The notes under the pieces: model-generated
What the model was told of the DNA's origin: nothing
Databases searched by the model: none
What the model saw: only the letters and a program-made list of their open reading frames with translations
Assembly (NCBI RefSeq): GCF_900162615.1
Contig: NZ_FUFN01000009.1
Location: 793,609 to 857,608 of the forward strand
Length of the DNA stretch: 64,000 nucleotides
Reading direction: 5' to 3'
Source: Virgibacillus proomii
GTDB taxonomy: Bacteria > Bacillota > Bacilli > Bacillales > Amphibacillaceae
Position numbers and translations under genes: made by a program
Shown: positions 55,021 through 63,424 of the stretch, in pieces
How the letters are laid out: every line of letters starts with the position of its first letter
How positions within the stretch are numbered: position 1 is the stretch's first letter

Positions 55021-55896
55021 ATGGGAAAACGAATTTTATATTTTTTGTTAACAAACATCCTTGTACTGTTAACCATTTCCATTATTTTCACACTGATTCC
55101 CGGAACCTGGAAGTATATTGGAGAAGATGGTCAATTACAGTTGGGAACACTATTAATCTTTAGCGCCATTATCGGTTTTACCGGTTCATTTATCTCATTA
55201 TCCATGTCTCGTTGGATGGCAAAAAGAATCATGGGTGTGCAAATTATCGAACCAAATGGTCGTTTAACAGAGCAAGAAAAAGAAGTAGTGGAAAAAGTTC
55301 ACCGTCTAGCAAGAGCTGCTGGATTAATGCATATGCCCGAGGTAGGCATTTATCAGGCAAAAGAAGTGAATGCTTTTGCAACAGGTCCATCAAAGAAACG
55401 CTCCTTAGTAGCTGTCTCAAGTGGGCTATTAAATGAAATGGACGATGATGCAATTGAAGGAGTCATTGCTCATGAGGTTGCTCATATTGCCAATGGTGAC
55501 ATGGTAACTATGACTTTATTACAAGGTATCGTCAATACATTTGTTGTCTTCCTGGCTCGGATTGCAGCGTTTATTGTGTCACGATTTGTAAAAGAGGAAC
55601 TTGCTCCTATTATTCATTTTATAGCGATTATTTTCTTCCAGCTCATCTTTTCCGTACTTGGCAGTCTGGTTGTTTTTGCTTACTCACGACACCGTGAGTT
55701 TCATGCAGATCGCGGCGGAGCTGACTTAGCTGGAAAGGATAAAATGAAACATGCTTTAGAATCACTAAAGCTTTATTCAAATCGCATGCGGGAAGAAGAA
55801 ACTGCGATTGCCACCTTAAAAATAAATGGCACGAAAAAGACCTCCTTCTTCTCCACACATCCAAGCTTGGATGAGAGAATTAGCCGCTTAAAATAA
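55021..55896 (+). CDS. htpX: Membrane zinc metalloprotease HtpX
   Basis: An M48-family protease that degrades misfolded membrane proteins. The 291-residue protein has two N-terminal helices (about 8-30 and 42-62) and the zinc motif HEVAH (residues 151-155) in VIAHEVAHIANGDM. Two further helices follow (about 165-190 and 195-225), with the third zinc ligand Glu in EFHADRGGADLAG. THPSLDERISRL is the conserved end. The ATG follows AAAGGATTG. It is monocistronic, and the stop codon is followed at once by a repeat copy. Confidence 0.94.
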   Translation: MGKRILYFLLTNILVLLTISIIFTLIPGTWKYIGEDGQLQLGTLLIFSAIIGFTGSFISLSMSRWMAKRIMGVQIIEPNGRLTEQEKEVVEKVHRLARAAGLMHMPEVGIYQAKEVNAFATGPSKKRSLVAVSSGLLNEMDDDAIEGVIAHEVAHIANGDMVTMTLLQGIVNTFVVFLARIAAFIVSRFVKEELAPIIHFIAIIFFQLIFSVLGSLVVFAYSRHREFHADRGGADLAGKDKMKHALESLKLYSNRMREEETAIATLKINGTKKTSFFSTHPSLDERISRLK

Positions 55897-56060
55897 AGTG
55901 AAACTTCTATCAGTAGAACTTTTCCTTTATCCCCTGCTACTGATAGAAGTAGAACAAAGGAATAAACCTTATAATAGAAAGACACTTTTTTCTGCGAGCA
56001 ATATATCGCTCCCTCCATTTTCCTTATCGGTTAAAACACTAACTCTCTACATCCTGTTCT
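55890..56060 (+). repeat. Repeat module B directly after htpX
   Basis: AATAAAGTGAAACTTC starts at the htpX stop codon. Stem 1 is a 12-bp perfect pair TTCTATCAGTAG (55905-55916) with CTACTGATAGAA (55937-55948). Distal words AGAAAGACACTTTTTTCTGC and ATATATCGCTCC follow. The stem could double as the htpX terminator. Confidence 0.7.
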
Positions 56061-56213
56061 TAAGTTCTAAAGTGGAACAGGAGCAAAATGGTTTTATATA
56101 GAGACATTAGGTGACTGGGTCATTTTTACGGAACTTTTTGAACACAGCTATTCCATATTAAAATGTCCCCCAATCCCTAGACAAAAGTCCTGCCCGGGAG
56201 ACCATTATTATAT

Positions 56214-56753
56214 CTACCTGTGTGCTTGATCGGTCAAATAATCAGCTACATCTGTTAAATCTGAAAATTTTAAATCTGCCTTCTTACTTGTTTTCTCACG
56301 TTTCCCAATCAAAATGGTAGTTAACCCAGCATTTTTCCCCGCTGTTATATCCACATCACGATCCCCTATCATATAACTAGTTGCTAAATCAACGTTATAT
56401 TGTCTTGCTAAATCGTTAATCATTTTTGCACTAGGCTTTCGGCAACTGCATCCAGCATCAGGCTTATGTGGACAATAAGCAATTGCATGAATTTCTGCAC
56501 CGTATGCTGCAAGCTCTGCTATCATTTTTTCATGTACACGAGTCAATTCTGCTTCCGTCATATATCCTAGCCCGATACCGCCTTGATTAGTTACAACAAA
56601 TACATAATAACCTAACTCGTTAAACCGCTTAATAGACGGCCCAACCCCATGTAATAGATAGAAATCATCAGGGTGATTGACAAACGTAACTCGTTTTGTC
56701 AGTACCTCGTTAATTACTCCATCTCGATCCAAATATACAGCTCGTTTTCCCAT
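56214..56753 (-). CDS. HAD-IIIA phosphatase, GmhB-like (heptose-1,7-bisphosphatase family)
   Basis: A 179-residue HAD phosphatase with the nucleophile motif YLDRDGVINEV, VTNQGGIGLGYM (motif II) and MIGDRDVDITAGKNAGL (motif IV). The structural zinc loop CPHKPDAGCSCRKP defines the GmhB/histidinol-phosphatase-like subfamily. GmhB removes the C7 phosphate of heptose bisphosphate, but Bacilli rarely make heptose and no other heptose gene is here, so the real substrate may differ. ATG 56753 follows AGAGGTGATAAAT. Confidence 0.8.
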   Translation of the reverse strand: MGKRAVYLDRDGVINEVLTKRVTFVNHPDDFYLLHGVGPSIKRFNELGYYVFVVTNQGGIGLGYMTEAELTRVHEKMIAELAAYGAEIHAIAYCPHKPDAGCSCRKPSAKMINDLARQYNVDLATSYMIGDRDVDITAGKNAGLTTILIGKREKTSKKADLKFSDLTDVADYLTDQAHR

Positions 56754-57054
56754 ATTTATCACCTCTTTCTTTAAAAAGCGCTTGTTTTATACAGCAACGG
56801 GTATTACACTAACAAACGAATGGATATTTTTCCGTACCGATTTACCGACAGAAAAGATAGTAAATCCCGTACCATCCCTTATTCAGAAGATAGCTCCTTT
56901 ACAATCGATGTGCTTATTCAAACTTTAAAGTACGGAAAATGAAATCGAACTAACTTGAGCAAGCCCACGTTTAGTCTAGGTAATTAGAGGCTCACTTATT
57001 TTAGAAAGCTTGCTGTCAATTGTATTTATTCGACATCATCGAATCTCTAACACC

Positions 57055-57360
57055 TTAAAACTTATTCAGCATAGATCATAAGCTAGACGATGCAATTTCA
57101 AATAAGATAGCCATCATGGAAAAACGGATATCATCTCCTAGACATTAGAAAAACTTGGCTTGTCGCTAAGTCTTTATGGCGAAAGCTAGCGTTTTTCTTA
57201 TACGATAAAGTGAAACTTCATTCCGTGGAATGCTTTTTACACGGAATGTTAGTTGAACCAATCGGGCATTTAGGTGCCGTTTTCTCCCGCTTTGACCCTT
57301 TGCATCAACTAAAGGCTCTTGAAAAAGCCTAAAAGTTTATACTTTCCTATAGTATAAAAA
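57055..57360 (+). repeat. Composite repeat D-A-B-tail
   Basis: D (57055-57143) ends CTCCTAGAC and joins A (from 57144: ATTAGAAAAACTTGGC). A hairpin ACTTGGC/GCTAAGT has a G-U type change. B follows at 57204 with stem ATTCCGTG (57220-57227) and CACGGAAT (57240-57247). B is shortened: it lacks the 5' arm of stem 2 and the 3' arm of stem 3. The A tail TTATACTTTCCTATAGTATA closes the unit. The stretch 56754-57054 shows no gene or clear repeat. Confidence 0.78.
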
Positions 57361-57392
57361 AGCTTCATTTCTTTTTAAGAAATGAAGCCCCT
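57359..57392 (-). terminator. Terminator downstream of the CoA-transferase gene
   Basis: GCTTCATTTCTT (57362-57373) pairs with AAGAAATGAAGC (57377-57388). On the reverse strand it is followed by TTTTTTATAC. It lies about 190 bases after the stop codon. Confidence 0.75.
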
Positions 57393-57578
57393 ATTACTAT
57401 TATTTCATACCCCTTTGTTTCCATACATCGATTTACGATAACGTAAGACGTTATCTATTTTGTTCTCCATTAATGTTGATTCAAACGATTATTACTATAA
57501 AAGATTGTTTGTTGCAGTTTAGTATGATACTGCCAAGTTAACAAATCCTAAGCAAAAACTAAATATAAAAGCTAAACA

Positions 57579-59093
57579 TCATCTTTGATGGATAAGACTA
57601 CGCATTGTTCCATTTTTTGAAAAATTAATATGCCAGCTAAGCGCTTTCTCCAAGTTATGAGGTGTTTGTCCACCACCTTTTAATGCTTCTCGATAATACT
57701 CCCACAATTGCTCCCGATACATAGGATGAGCACAGTTTTCAATGATTAATGGTACTCTCTCTCTTGGTGCAAGTCCTCTTAAATCAGCATAGCCCTGCTC
57801 GGTAACAAGTACATCTACATCATGTTCTGTATGATCAACATGAGATACAAATGGGACAACACTCGAAATTTTGCCGTGCTTAGCAACTGATTTCGTAACA
57901 AAAATAGACAATCTTGCGTTTCGCGCGAAATCACCTGATCCGCCAATTCCATTCATCATCTTCGTTCCTAGCACATGGGTTGAATTCACATTCCCATAAA
58001 TATCAACTTCTAATGCGGTATTAATAGCGATAATTCCCAAACGGCGAATAATTTCCGGGTGATTTGAAATTTCCTGTGGTCGCATTATAATTTTATCTCG
58101 ATACTTTTCAAAGCTGTTAAAGACCTGTTCCATCTTTTCCTGAGATAACGTGATCGAGCAAGCCGATGCAGTCTTAACTTTATGAGCATCAATTAGGTCA
58201 AAAACAGCGTCTTGTAATACTTCTGAATATACTTGCAGGTCTTCAAATTCAGAATTGATTATTCCATGCAAAACTGCATTGGCAACTGATCCTATACCTG
58301 ACTGTAATGGTGCTAACTTCTTCGTCAAACGTCCCTCTGCAATCTCATCACGCAAAAAGTCCAATAAATACCCCGCCATTATTTCCGTTTCATTATCTGG
58401 CTGAACAATGGTAGAAGGCGAATCATGTTGATTTGTGAAGACAATGCCCTTTATTTTATTCATATCTACCGAAATTCCAATTGAGCCAATACGATCATCT
58501 ACTTTTGTTAACGGTATGGGATCACGATTACCTTGTTCATTTGGATTGTATAAATCATGCACCCCTTTTAGCAATGGCGAATGAGCTGTATTAATTTCAA
58601 CAATAATTGCTTTCGCATTTTCTGCAAAAGCAAGCGAATTTCCAATAGATGTTGTCGGAATGATCTGCCCATCTTCCGTTATGGAAATCGCTTCCAAAAT
58701 TGCATAGTCAACGCGATCGAGTACATTGCTTCTTAATAATTCTGCGGTATGTGAAAGATGTTGATCAACAAATAAATGTTCCCCTTCATTTATTTTCTTT
58801 CGCATGCTTGGATCAGCCTGAAACGGCAAGCGTTTATTTACTAATCCAGATTCCGCCAACATTTTATCAATATCGGAGCCTAAAGAAGCACCTGTAAATA
58901 TATTTACCTTTAATTGCTCACCATTCTCTGCTCTTCGGACGAGCGCAGTTGGAACAGCTTTTGCATCCCCTGCCCGGGTAAAGCCACTAAGTCCCAACGT
59001 CATGCCATCCTGAATCCATGATGCTGCTTCGTCTGCGGTGACAATTCGATCATGTAATCGACTGTCCTCGATTCTTTCCTGCATTATACCCAT
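57579..59093 (-). CDS. Acetyl-CoA hydrolase/transferase (succinyl-CoA:acetate CoA-transferase type)
   Basis: Moves coenzyme A between acyl groups such as succinyl-CoA and acetate, or hydrolyses acetyl-CoA. The 504-residue protein has GLSGFTRAGDAKAVPTAL near the start. The CoA-binding PLQSGIGSVANAVLHG is followed by the Glu that forms the acyl-CoA adduct, Glu291 in VYSEVLQDA. VLGTKMMNGIGGSGDFARNA and EQGYADLRGLAPRERV complete the pattern. ATG 59093 has AAAGGGG at 7 bases. A LytTR-type regulator and a thioesterase gene lie upstream on the same strand, suggesting control of acyl-CoA/acetate metabolism. Confidence 0.88.
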   Translation of the reverse strand: MGIMQERIEDSRLHDRIVTADEAASWIQDGMTLGLSGFTRAGDAKAVPTALVRRAENGEQLKVNIFTGASLGSDIDKMLAESGLVNKRLPFQADPSMRKKINEGEHLFVDQHLSHTAELLRSNVLDRVDYAILEAISITEDGQIIPTTSIGNSLAFAENAKAIIVEINTAHSPLLKGVHDLYNPNEQGNRDPIPLTKVDDRIGSIGISVDMNKIKGIVFTNQHDSPSTIVQPDNETEIMAGYLLDFLRDEIAEGRLTKKLAPLQSGIGSVANAVLHGIINSEFEDLQVYSEVLQDAVFDLIDAHKVKTASACSITLSQEKMEQVFNSFEKYRDKIIMRPQEISNHPEIIRRLGIIAINTALEVDIYGNVNSTHVLGTKMMNGIGGSGDFARNARLSIFVTKSVAKHGKISSVVPFVSHVDHTEHDVDVLVTEQGYADLRGLAPRERVPLIIENCAHPMYREQLWEYYREALKGGGQTPHNLEKALSWHINFSKNGTMRSLIHQR

Positions 59094-59265
59094 CCCCAGA
59101 CCCCTTTCTAGTTTATTTAGAATTTACAATCTATTTTATATGAAGCGCTTTCTTTTTTGTGGATAGGTGTCAAAAAGAGCTATAATCGGTATGAGACAGC
59201 ATAATTAATGGCTAAAGCAGAACACGAAACTTGGCTAATGACAGGCTTTTAAGTACAGACGACGT

Positions 59266-59433
59266 CTAGTTAAAAAACAAGTACCTGTTTTTTATTTTAT
59301 TTACAATTGCATTAACATCAAATCCTATGATTACAAACGCATAAGGAACATTAGGTAAATAAAATAATATAGTGGCAGTAAAAACAATTATACAATAAAT
59401 AATTAAACCTAAATAAATCTTATATTTTTTCAT
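59266..59433 (-). CDS. Small membrane protein (55 aa), unknown function
   Basis: MKKYKIYLGLIIYCIIVF and a second hydrophobic run (about residues 29-44) predict two membrane helices. It lies between the LytTR regulator and the CoA-transferase on the same strand. The nearest ribosome binding site (AAAGGAAG) is about 15 bases from the ATG, which is long. Unrecognised. AT-rich sequence can give such frames by chance, so this is tentative. Confidence 0.4.
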   Translation of the reverse strand: MKKYKIYLGLIIYCIIVFTATILFYLPNVPYAFVIIGFDVNAIVNKIKNRYLFFN

Positions 59434-59572
59434 GAATTCTTATCTTACTTCCTTTTAATTTTCGTTACAAAAGCTCGCAATCAAACAAATAAGAACTTAC
59501 ACGTAATACATCAACATCTTCCATGTCTAATCCACCGCTTCGCTAAGATCTGGAAATTCACTAACTATAACA

Positions 59573-60217
59573 TTAAAAACCTAGCAATTTGCGAAAATAA
59601 CTTGAATAGGACTGACTAACAGGCAACTGGTCTCCATTATCCATTTCCAATACAAATGTTGAATGAGTATCCGGGTATATATGCACAATATGATTTACAT
59701 TAGCAATGTAAGAGCGATGGCAACGAATAAAATATGCCTTGGGCAGCATATATTCAAACTCCTGCAAAGCCTTACGATGAACACCTGTAAAGGCGTTTGT
59801 AACTATCCGGGTTTTTCTTTCTTTTACTTCCAAATACACTACGTCGTTAAAAGGAAGCGGCTTCCAGCCATCTGATGTTTTCACAGTAATAACAGATTTC
59901 CCCTCTGTTAATGCAGGATAAATGGCCATGACACATCCTTCTAACTTACCTTGAGAATGAAATGGTACAGCCATTCCATGATAAGGAACACCATAGACAT
60001 TACGAGGAATAAACTCTGATACCTTTTGTTCCGTAACAATTGCTTTGTTGGCTAGCGTCCCTTCCTTAATGGGGTCTCCCGGCCTAATCTTCAAATCAAC
60101 ACGTACGCTGGGTCGGTAATAAATATATTCTGTCGTCGATGTAACCGCAATTGATATTTCATCGGAAAAGAGCTCCCCAATAACATCTAGTAAAGAACTT
60201 GTTGTAAGTCGTTGCAT
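59573..60217 (-). CDS. LytTR-domain transcriptional regulator
   Basis: A 214-residue regulator. The N-terminal half (about 1-110) is a sensor-like domain with SVRVDLKIRPGDPIKEGTLA and VYGVPYHGMAVPF, resembling PAS-type folds. The C-terminal LytTR DNA-binding domain (about 115-212) has FNDVVYLEVKERKTRIVT, RCHRSYIANVNHIVHI and LPVSQSYSSYFRKLLGF. There is no receiver domain, so it is not a standard response regulator and may bind a ligand directly. The ATG follows AAGGGGTAACG. Genes around it concern acyl-CoA (57579, 60288) and LrgAB (62173-63226); lrgAB-type operons are often under LytTR control. Confidence 0.85.
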   Translation of the reverse strand: MQRLTTSSLLDVIGELFSDEISIAVTSTTEYIYYRPSVRVDLKIRPGDPIKEGTLANKAIVTEQKVSEFIPRNVYGVPYHGMAVPFHSQGKLEGCVMAIYPALTEGKSVITVKTSDGWKPLPFNDVVYLEVKERKTRIVTNAFTGVHRKALQEFEYMLPKAYFIRCHRSYIANVNHIVHIYPDTHSTFVLEMDNGDQLPVSQSYSSYFRKLLGF

Positions 60218-60287
60218 AATCTTTCGTTACCCCTTTATGTTTCGTTACTATCTCCCTAACCTACTATGATTCTATTTATCTCTCATT

Positions 60288-60761
60288 TTATTTAAATGTA
60301 GAAGGCATAATAACTGCGATGACTTCCCCTTTGGCACAGCATACTTTCTCAGCAAACACTTCTGTCTTCACTTTAAATTTCTTTGAGTGAATTTCTTCCA
60401 CAGTTCCTACAGCCTTTAGCTGCACACCATGAGGTGTTGGCTTTATGAAGTCAACATGTAATGAAGCGGTTACAAAACGTGGTGGCTCTGTTCCATCACC
60501 AATGCGATGTCCATTTTTATGATGAAGCATCATCGACGCTGATCCTGTACCATGACAATCAATTAATGAAGCAATTAAGCCCCCATAAACAAAACCAGGA
60601 ATAGCAGTATGCTCTTCTTTAGGTGTATAAACCGTAACGGTTTTATTTTCTTCCCAAACTGTTTTAAAATGGAGTCCATCCTGATTTAGCCTTCCGCAAC
60701 CATAACACCAAGCATAATCATCTAAATAAATATCCTGAATTGCTTTTGTCACCACCTGCAT
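60288..60761 (-). CDS. PaaI-family hotdog-fold thioesterase
   Basis: A 157-residue hotdog-fold protein that probably hydrolyses acyl-CoA thioesters. The catalytic-loop region is AIPGFVYGGLIASLIDCHGTG, where PaaI-type enzymes place Asn/Asp and Gly; VTASLHVDFIKPTP follows. An N-terminal Cys pair (WCYGCG) is notable. The ATG follows GAGGAGGAA. It ends 70 bases before the LytTR regulator, so the two are likely co-transcribed. The true acyl substrate is unknown. Confidence 0.82.
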   Translation of the reverse strand: MQVVTKAIQDIYLDDYAWCYGCGRLNQDGLHFKTVWEENKTVTVYTPKEEHTAIPGFVYGGLIASLIDCHGTGSASMMLHHKNGHRIGDGTEPPRFVTASLHVDFIKPTPHGVQLKAVGTVEEIHSKKFKVKTEVFAEKVCCAKGEVIAVIMPSTFK

Positions 60762-61050
60762 TTCCTCCTCTTTTTGACTAGTATAGCATAGTAGCTTAAT
60801 ATGAAGGTATGATAGCGACTTTTCATCATTTAGTTAACTGTTATAGTTATTAAAAAGTTCTGTTATCTACAGTATCAAGAATCAAATGATGACATTGTAT
60901 TAGATGTTCGCTAGAATAAAAGTATATGAATAGTTTACTATCTTCTCCATTCCACAATAAATTTTAGAGCTCTACCATTTTAAGTTCTAACACTTACAGG
61001 AGATGAGAGAACACCAAACAATAAGAAATAGAGAGATGGGGTTTTGTGGT

Positions 61051-62112
61051 ATGAAAAAATTAGTCATCTTAGGTGGGGGATACGGTGGGCTGAAAGCGCT
61101 ATTAAGACTGCTTGATTATCAGCTGCCAGATGATGTGGAGATTACACTTGTAGATAGGAACCCGTATCATTCTATAAAAACAGAATTTTATACGATTGCT
61201 GCTGGCACCTCTGCGGACAAGGATGTTAGGCTGAATTTTCCAGACGACCAACGTGTTCGTTATTTTTATGGAGAAATTAAAAAAATTGATACAGCCAATG
61301 AAGAAATTTTATTCTCCAACACGAGTGAAGTCATCCCCTACGATTATTTAGTTATTGGACTGGGTTGTGAGGATAATTATCATGGGATTAAGGGTGCCGA
61401 AAAATACACAAACAGTGTACAGACTTTCTCCAATGCCAGAAGAACAGGACTTGCTGTTTGCGATTTAAAAGCCTATGGAAAGGTTTCTATCGTTGGTGCC
61501 GGGTTAAGTGGAATTGAGGTAGCCTCTGAAATAAGAGAAAGCAGACCAGACTTAAACATTCGCTTACTCGATCGTGGAGCAACCGTATTAAAAGCATTTG
61601 ACCCAAAGATTCAACAGTACGTAGCTGAATGGTTTGTTGCTAATGATGTTGATGTGATACACCATGCCAATGTAGAGTACGTGGAAAAAGATGGTGTTTG
61701 TAATAACGGCGTCTGTTATGTGAATGATGTGACTATTTGGACAGCCGGGGTACGACCGAACTATTTAGTAAGAGAGTTGCCTTTTGCTAAAGACGAACAA
61801 GAAAAAATCATTGTCAATGATTTTTTCCAAGTACCGGAAAACACGAATATCTATATTGTTGGCGATTGCGCTTCGTCGGAGTTTTCCCCAAGTGGACAGC
61901 TAGCAGGGCAACAGGGAGAGCGTGTTGCAGAAGTTCTATTAGCCATTCTTCAAGGCAAAGAACCGAAAAAACCAAAGGAAATTAAACTGAAGGGAACACT
62001 TGGCTCTCTCGGAAAATCAGACGGATTTGGAAATATGATGCAAAAGCCAATAATTGGCTGGCTACCACGAGTAGCTAAATCTGGTGTGCTGTGGCTAAAT
62101 AAACGACACTAA
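61051..62112 (+). CDS. Type II NADH dehydrogenase-like FAD oxidoreductase
   Basis: A 353-residue flavoprotein of the NDH-2/YumB group that passes electrons from NAD(P)H to quinone at the membrane surface. The FAD Rossmann motif is LGGGYGGLKALLRLL. The NAD(P) motif is IVGAGLSGIEVASEIRE, and the second FAD site is IYIVGDCASSEFSPSGQLAG. The C-terminus is amphipathic rather than transmembrane. It lies opposite the thioesterase gene. The frame opens at 61003, but ATG 61051 (MKKLVILGG) fits the family start; its ribosome binding site is weak (GATGGGG). Confidence 0.85.
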   Translation: MKKLVILGGGYGGLKALLRLLDYQLPDDVEITLVDRNPYHSIKTEFYTIAAGTSADKDVRLNFPDDQRVRYFYGEIKKIDTANEEILFSNTSEVIPYDYLVIGLGCEDNYHGIKGAEKYTNSVQTFSNARRTGLAVCDLKAYGKVSIVGAGLSGIEVASEIRESRPDLNIRLLDRGATVLKAFDPKIQQYVAEWFVANDVDVIHHANVEYVEKDGVCNNGVCYVNDVTIWTAGVRPNYLVRELPFAKDEQEKIIVNDFFQVPENTNIYIVGDCASSEFSPSGQLAGQQGERVAEVLLAILQGKEPKKPKEIKLKGTLGSLGKSDGFGNMMQKPIIGWLPRVAKSGVLWLNKRH

Positions 62113-62117
62113 AAATA

Positions 62118-62161
62118 TAGGAAAACCCAAAATCAGTTACCAATGATTTCGGGTTTTCCTA
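62118..62161. terminator. Bidirectional terminator between the NDH-like gene and lrgB
   Basis: TAGGAAAACCCAAAATCA (62118-62135) pairs with TGATTTCGGGTTTTCCTA (62144-62161), one mismatch, directly between two convergent stop codons. Confidence 0.85.
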
Positions 62162-62172
62162 AGGTTATCTAT

Positions 62173-62862
62173 CTACATCATGATATGTACAAGACCAGGT
62201 GCAATCATCGAAACTAGCACGGCACTTACAACCATAGAGATTGTACTAATGGCGCCTTCTAATTGACTCGTCTCCATGGACGTGGCTGTCCCAACGGCGT
62301 GCGATGCACTTCCCATTCCTACACCTCGGCCAATATAATGGTCAATCTGAAACAAGCGAAATACATAGCGATGCATGATTACACCACCAATTCCTGCTAT
62401 CATAACAAAGATTGCAGCTAATGGGATTACTCCCCCAATCGTCTCCGTTACAGCCATCGCTACTGGAGTCGTTACTGATTTTGGCGTTAAGGAGTAAACA
62501 ATGGTTGACTCGAATCCAGCCCATTGTGCAAGTAATAATCCGGTAGAAATACCAACGATACCGCCGACAAAGGTACCTGCTAAAATGGGGATCGTTACCT
62601 TCTTTAACGTTTTGCGATATTTATATAACGGGTATGCCAGTGCTACAACAGCTGGTCCAAGTAACTCATTGATCCACTTTCCACCCACCATATACGTCTC
62701 ATATGGAATATTAAATATAAATAATAGAATAATAATAATTACGGTAGCTACTAAAACGGGCGCAGTTAATGAATACTTCCACGTCCGATGAATCAATAAC
62801 GCAAAATGATAGATAACAAACGTTCCGATAATTGCTAAGACAGCAATAATAAACTCACTCAT
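62173..62862 (-). CDS. lrgB: LrgB-family membrane protein
   Basis: A 229-residue protein with about seven membrane helices. It contains the LrgB/CidB blocks GPAVVALAYPLYKYRK, SLTPKSVTTPVAMAVTE and GRGVGMGSASHAVGTA. LrgAB/CidAB proteins were linked to murein hydrolase control, and in several Firmicutes the pair serves as a pyruvate facilitator. ATG 62862 (MSEFIIAVLAI) overlaps the lrgA stop by 8 bases (ATGAGTGA), so translation is coupled; the longer frame to 62922 lies inside lrgA. Confidence 0.92.
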   Translation of the reverse strand: MSEFIIAVLAIIGTFVIYHFALLIHRTWKYSLTAPVLVATVIIIILLFIFNIPYETYMVGGKWINELLGPAVVALAYPLYKYRKTLKKVTIPILAGTFVGGIVGISTGLLLAQWAGFESTIVYSLTPKSVTTPVAMAVTETIGGVIPLAAIFVMIAGIGGVIMHRYVFRLFQIDHYIGRGVGMGSASHAVGTATSMETSQLEGAISTISMVVSAVLVSMIAPGLVHIMM

Positions 62863-63226
62863 GCTTCCATTCCTCTCTACGAATAAGCCACTGGCTAACA
62901 TAACCAGATCCTCCCATAACAAAAATCGTGCTTACCAACACGATCACAATTAATAAGAAGCCCTTCCCCATAAACAGATGATAATACTCAATAATCCCAA
63001 CGGTTACCGGAATAAAAAAGAAAGCTAAATTCGTAATGATGTAATTAGCCCCTTCCTCAATCCAGGACATACGAACAAGCTTTGTACTAAGTAATAAAAG
63101 TAAAACTATCATTCCGATAACACTCCCGGGTATAAACAAATGAAATGTGCGTTGTACCCAGTTTCCAAATTGAAAAATGATATACAATAAAACAATACTC
63201 CCTATCATTTTTCCTAACTTAACCAC
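62855..63226 (-). CDS. lrgA: LrgA/CidA-family holin-like protein
   Basis: A 123-residue protein with four membrane helices and the family motif LFIPGSVIGMIVLLLLL, then the NLAFFFIPVTVGIIEY helix. It forms a membrane complex with LrgB. It starts with GTG behind AAGGAGG (7-base spacer). A consensus promoter lies at 63265-63294, and a large palindrome upstream of it suggests regulated expression. Confidence 0.9.
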   Translation of the reverse strand: MVKLGKMIGSIVLLYIIFQFGNWVQRTFHLFIPGSVIGMIVLLLLLSTKLVRMSWIEEGANYIITNLAFFFIPVTVGIIEYYHLFMGKGFLLIVIVLVSTIFVMGGSGYVSQWLIRREEWKHE

Positions 63227-63264
63227 TCTTTTTCCTCCTTGCCTTTTTTAAAAAGATAATCTAT

Positions 63265-63294
63265 ATTATAGCAGTATTATTCATGATATGTTAA
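63265..63294 (-). promoter_or_regulatory. Promoter of lrgAB
   Basis: On the reverse strand TTAACA (63294-63289), an 18-base spacer ending in TGC (extended -10) and TATAAT (63270-63265), 38 bases before the GTG start. Confidence 0.75.
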
Positions 63295-63317
63295 GGATTC
63301 TACTCCGTTTTTAGTTA

Positions 63318-63350
63318 AATAATCTTGTTAAGCGCTTAACAAGAATTATT
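63318..63350. promoter_or_regulatory. Large palindromic operator upstream of lrgAB
   Basis: A 20-bp perfect palindrome CTTGTTAAGCGCTTAACAAG (63324-63343), extended by AATAAT/ATTATT with one bulged base. The AAGCGCTT centre is typical of LacI-family operators. Its spacing is two bases longer than a CcpA cre site. It is about 30 bases upstream of the -35 box, where an activator could bind. Confidence 0.6.
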
Positions 63351-63424
63351 AAAAAACTGGTTAAAAGAGACGGGTTGAATTTTCATTGTACACTTAAATG
63401 ATTAAAGTTTAGTTTGCTGGTGCT

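Noticed and set aside
59140..59155. GAAAGCGCTTC considered as a CcpA cre site before the CoA-transferase
   Set aside because: The spacing is one base short of the consensus palindrome and the outer TG/CA pair is missing.
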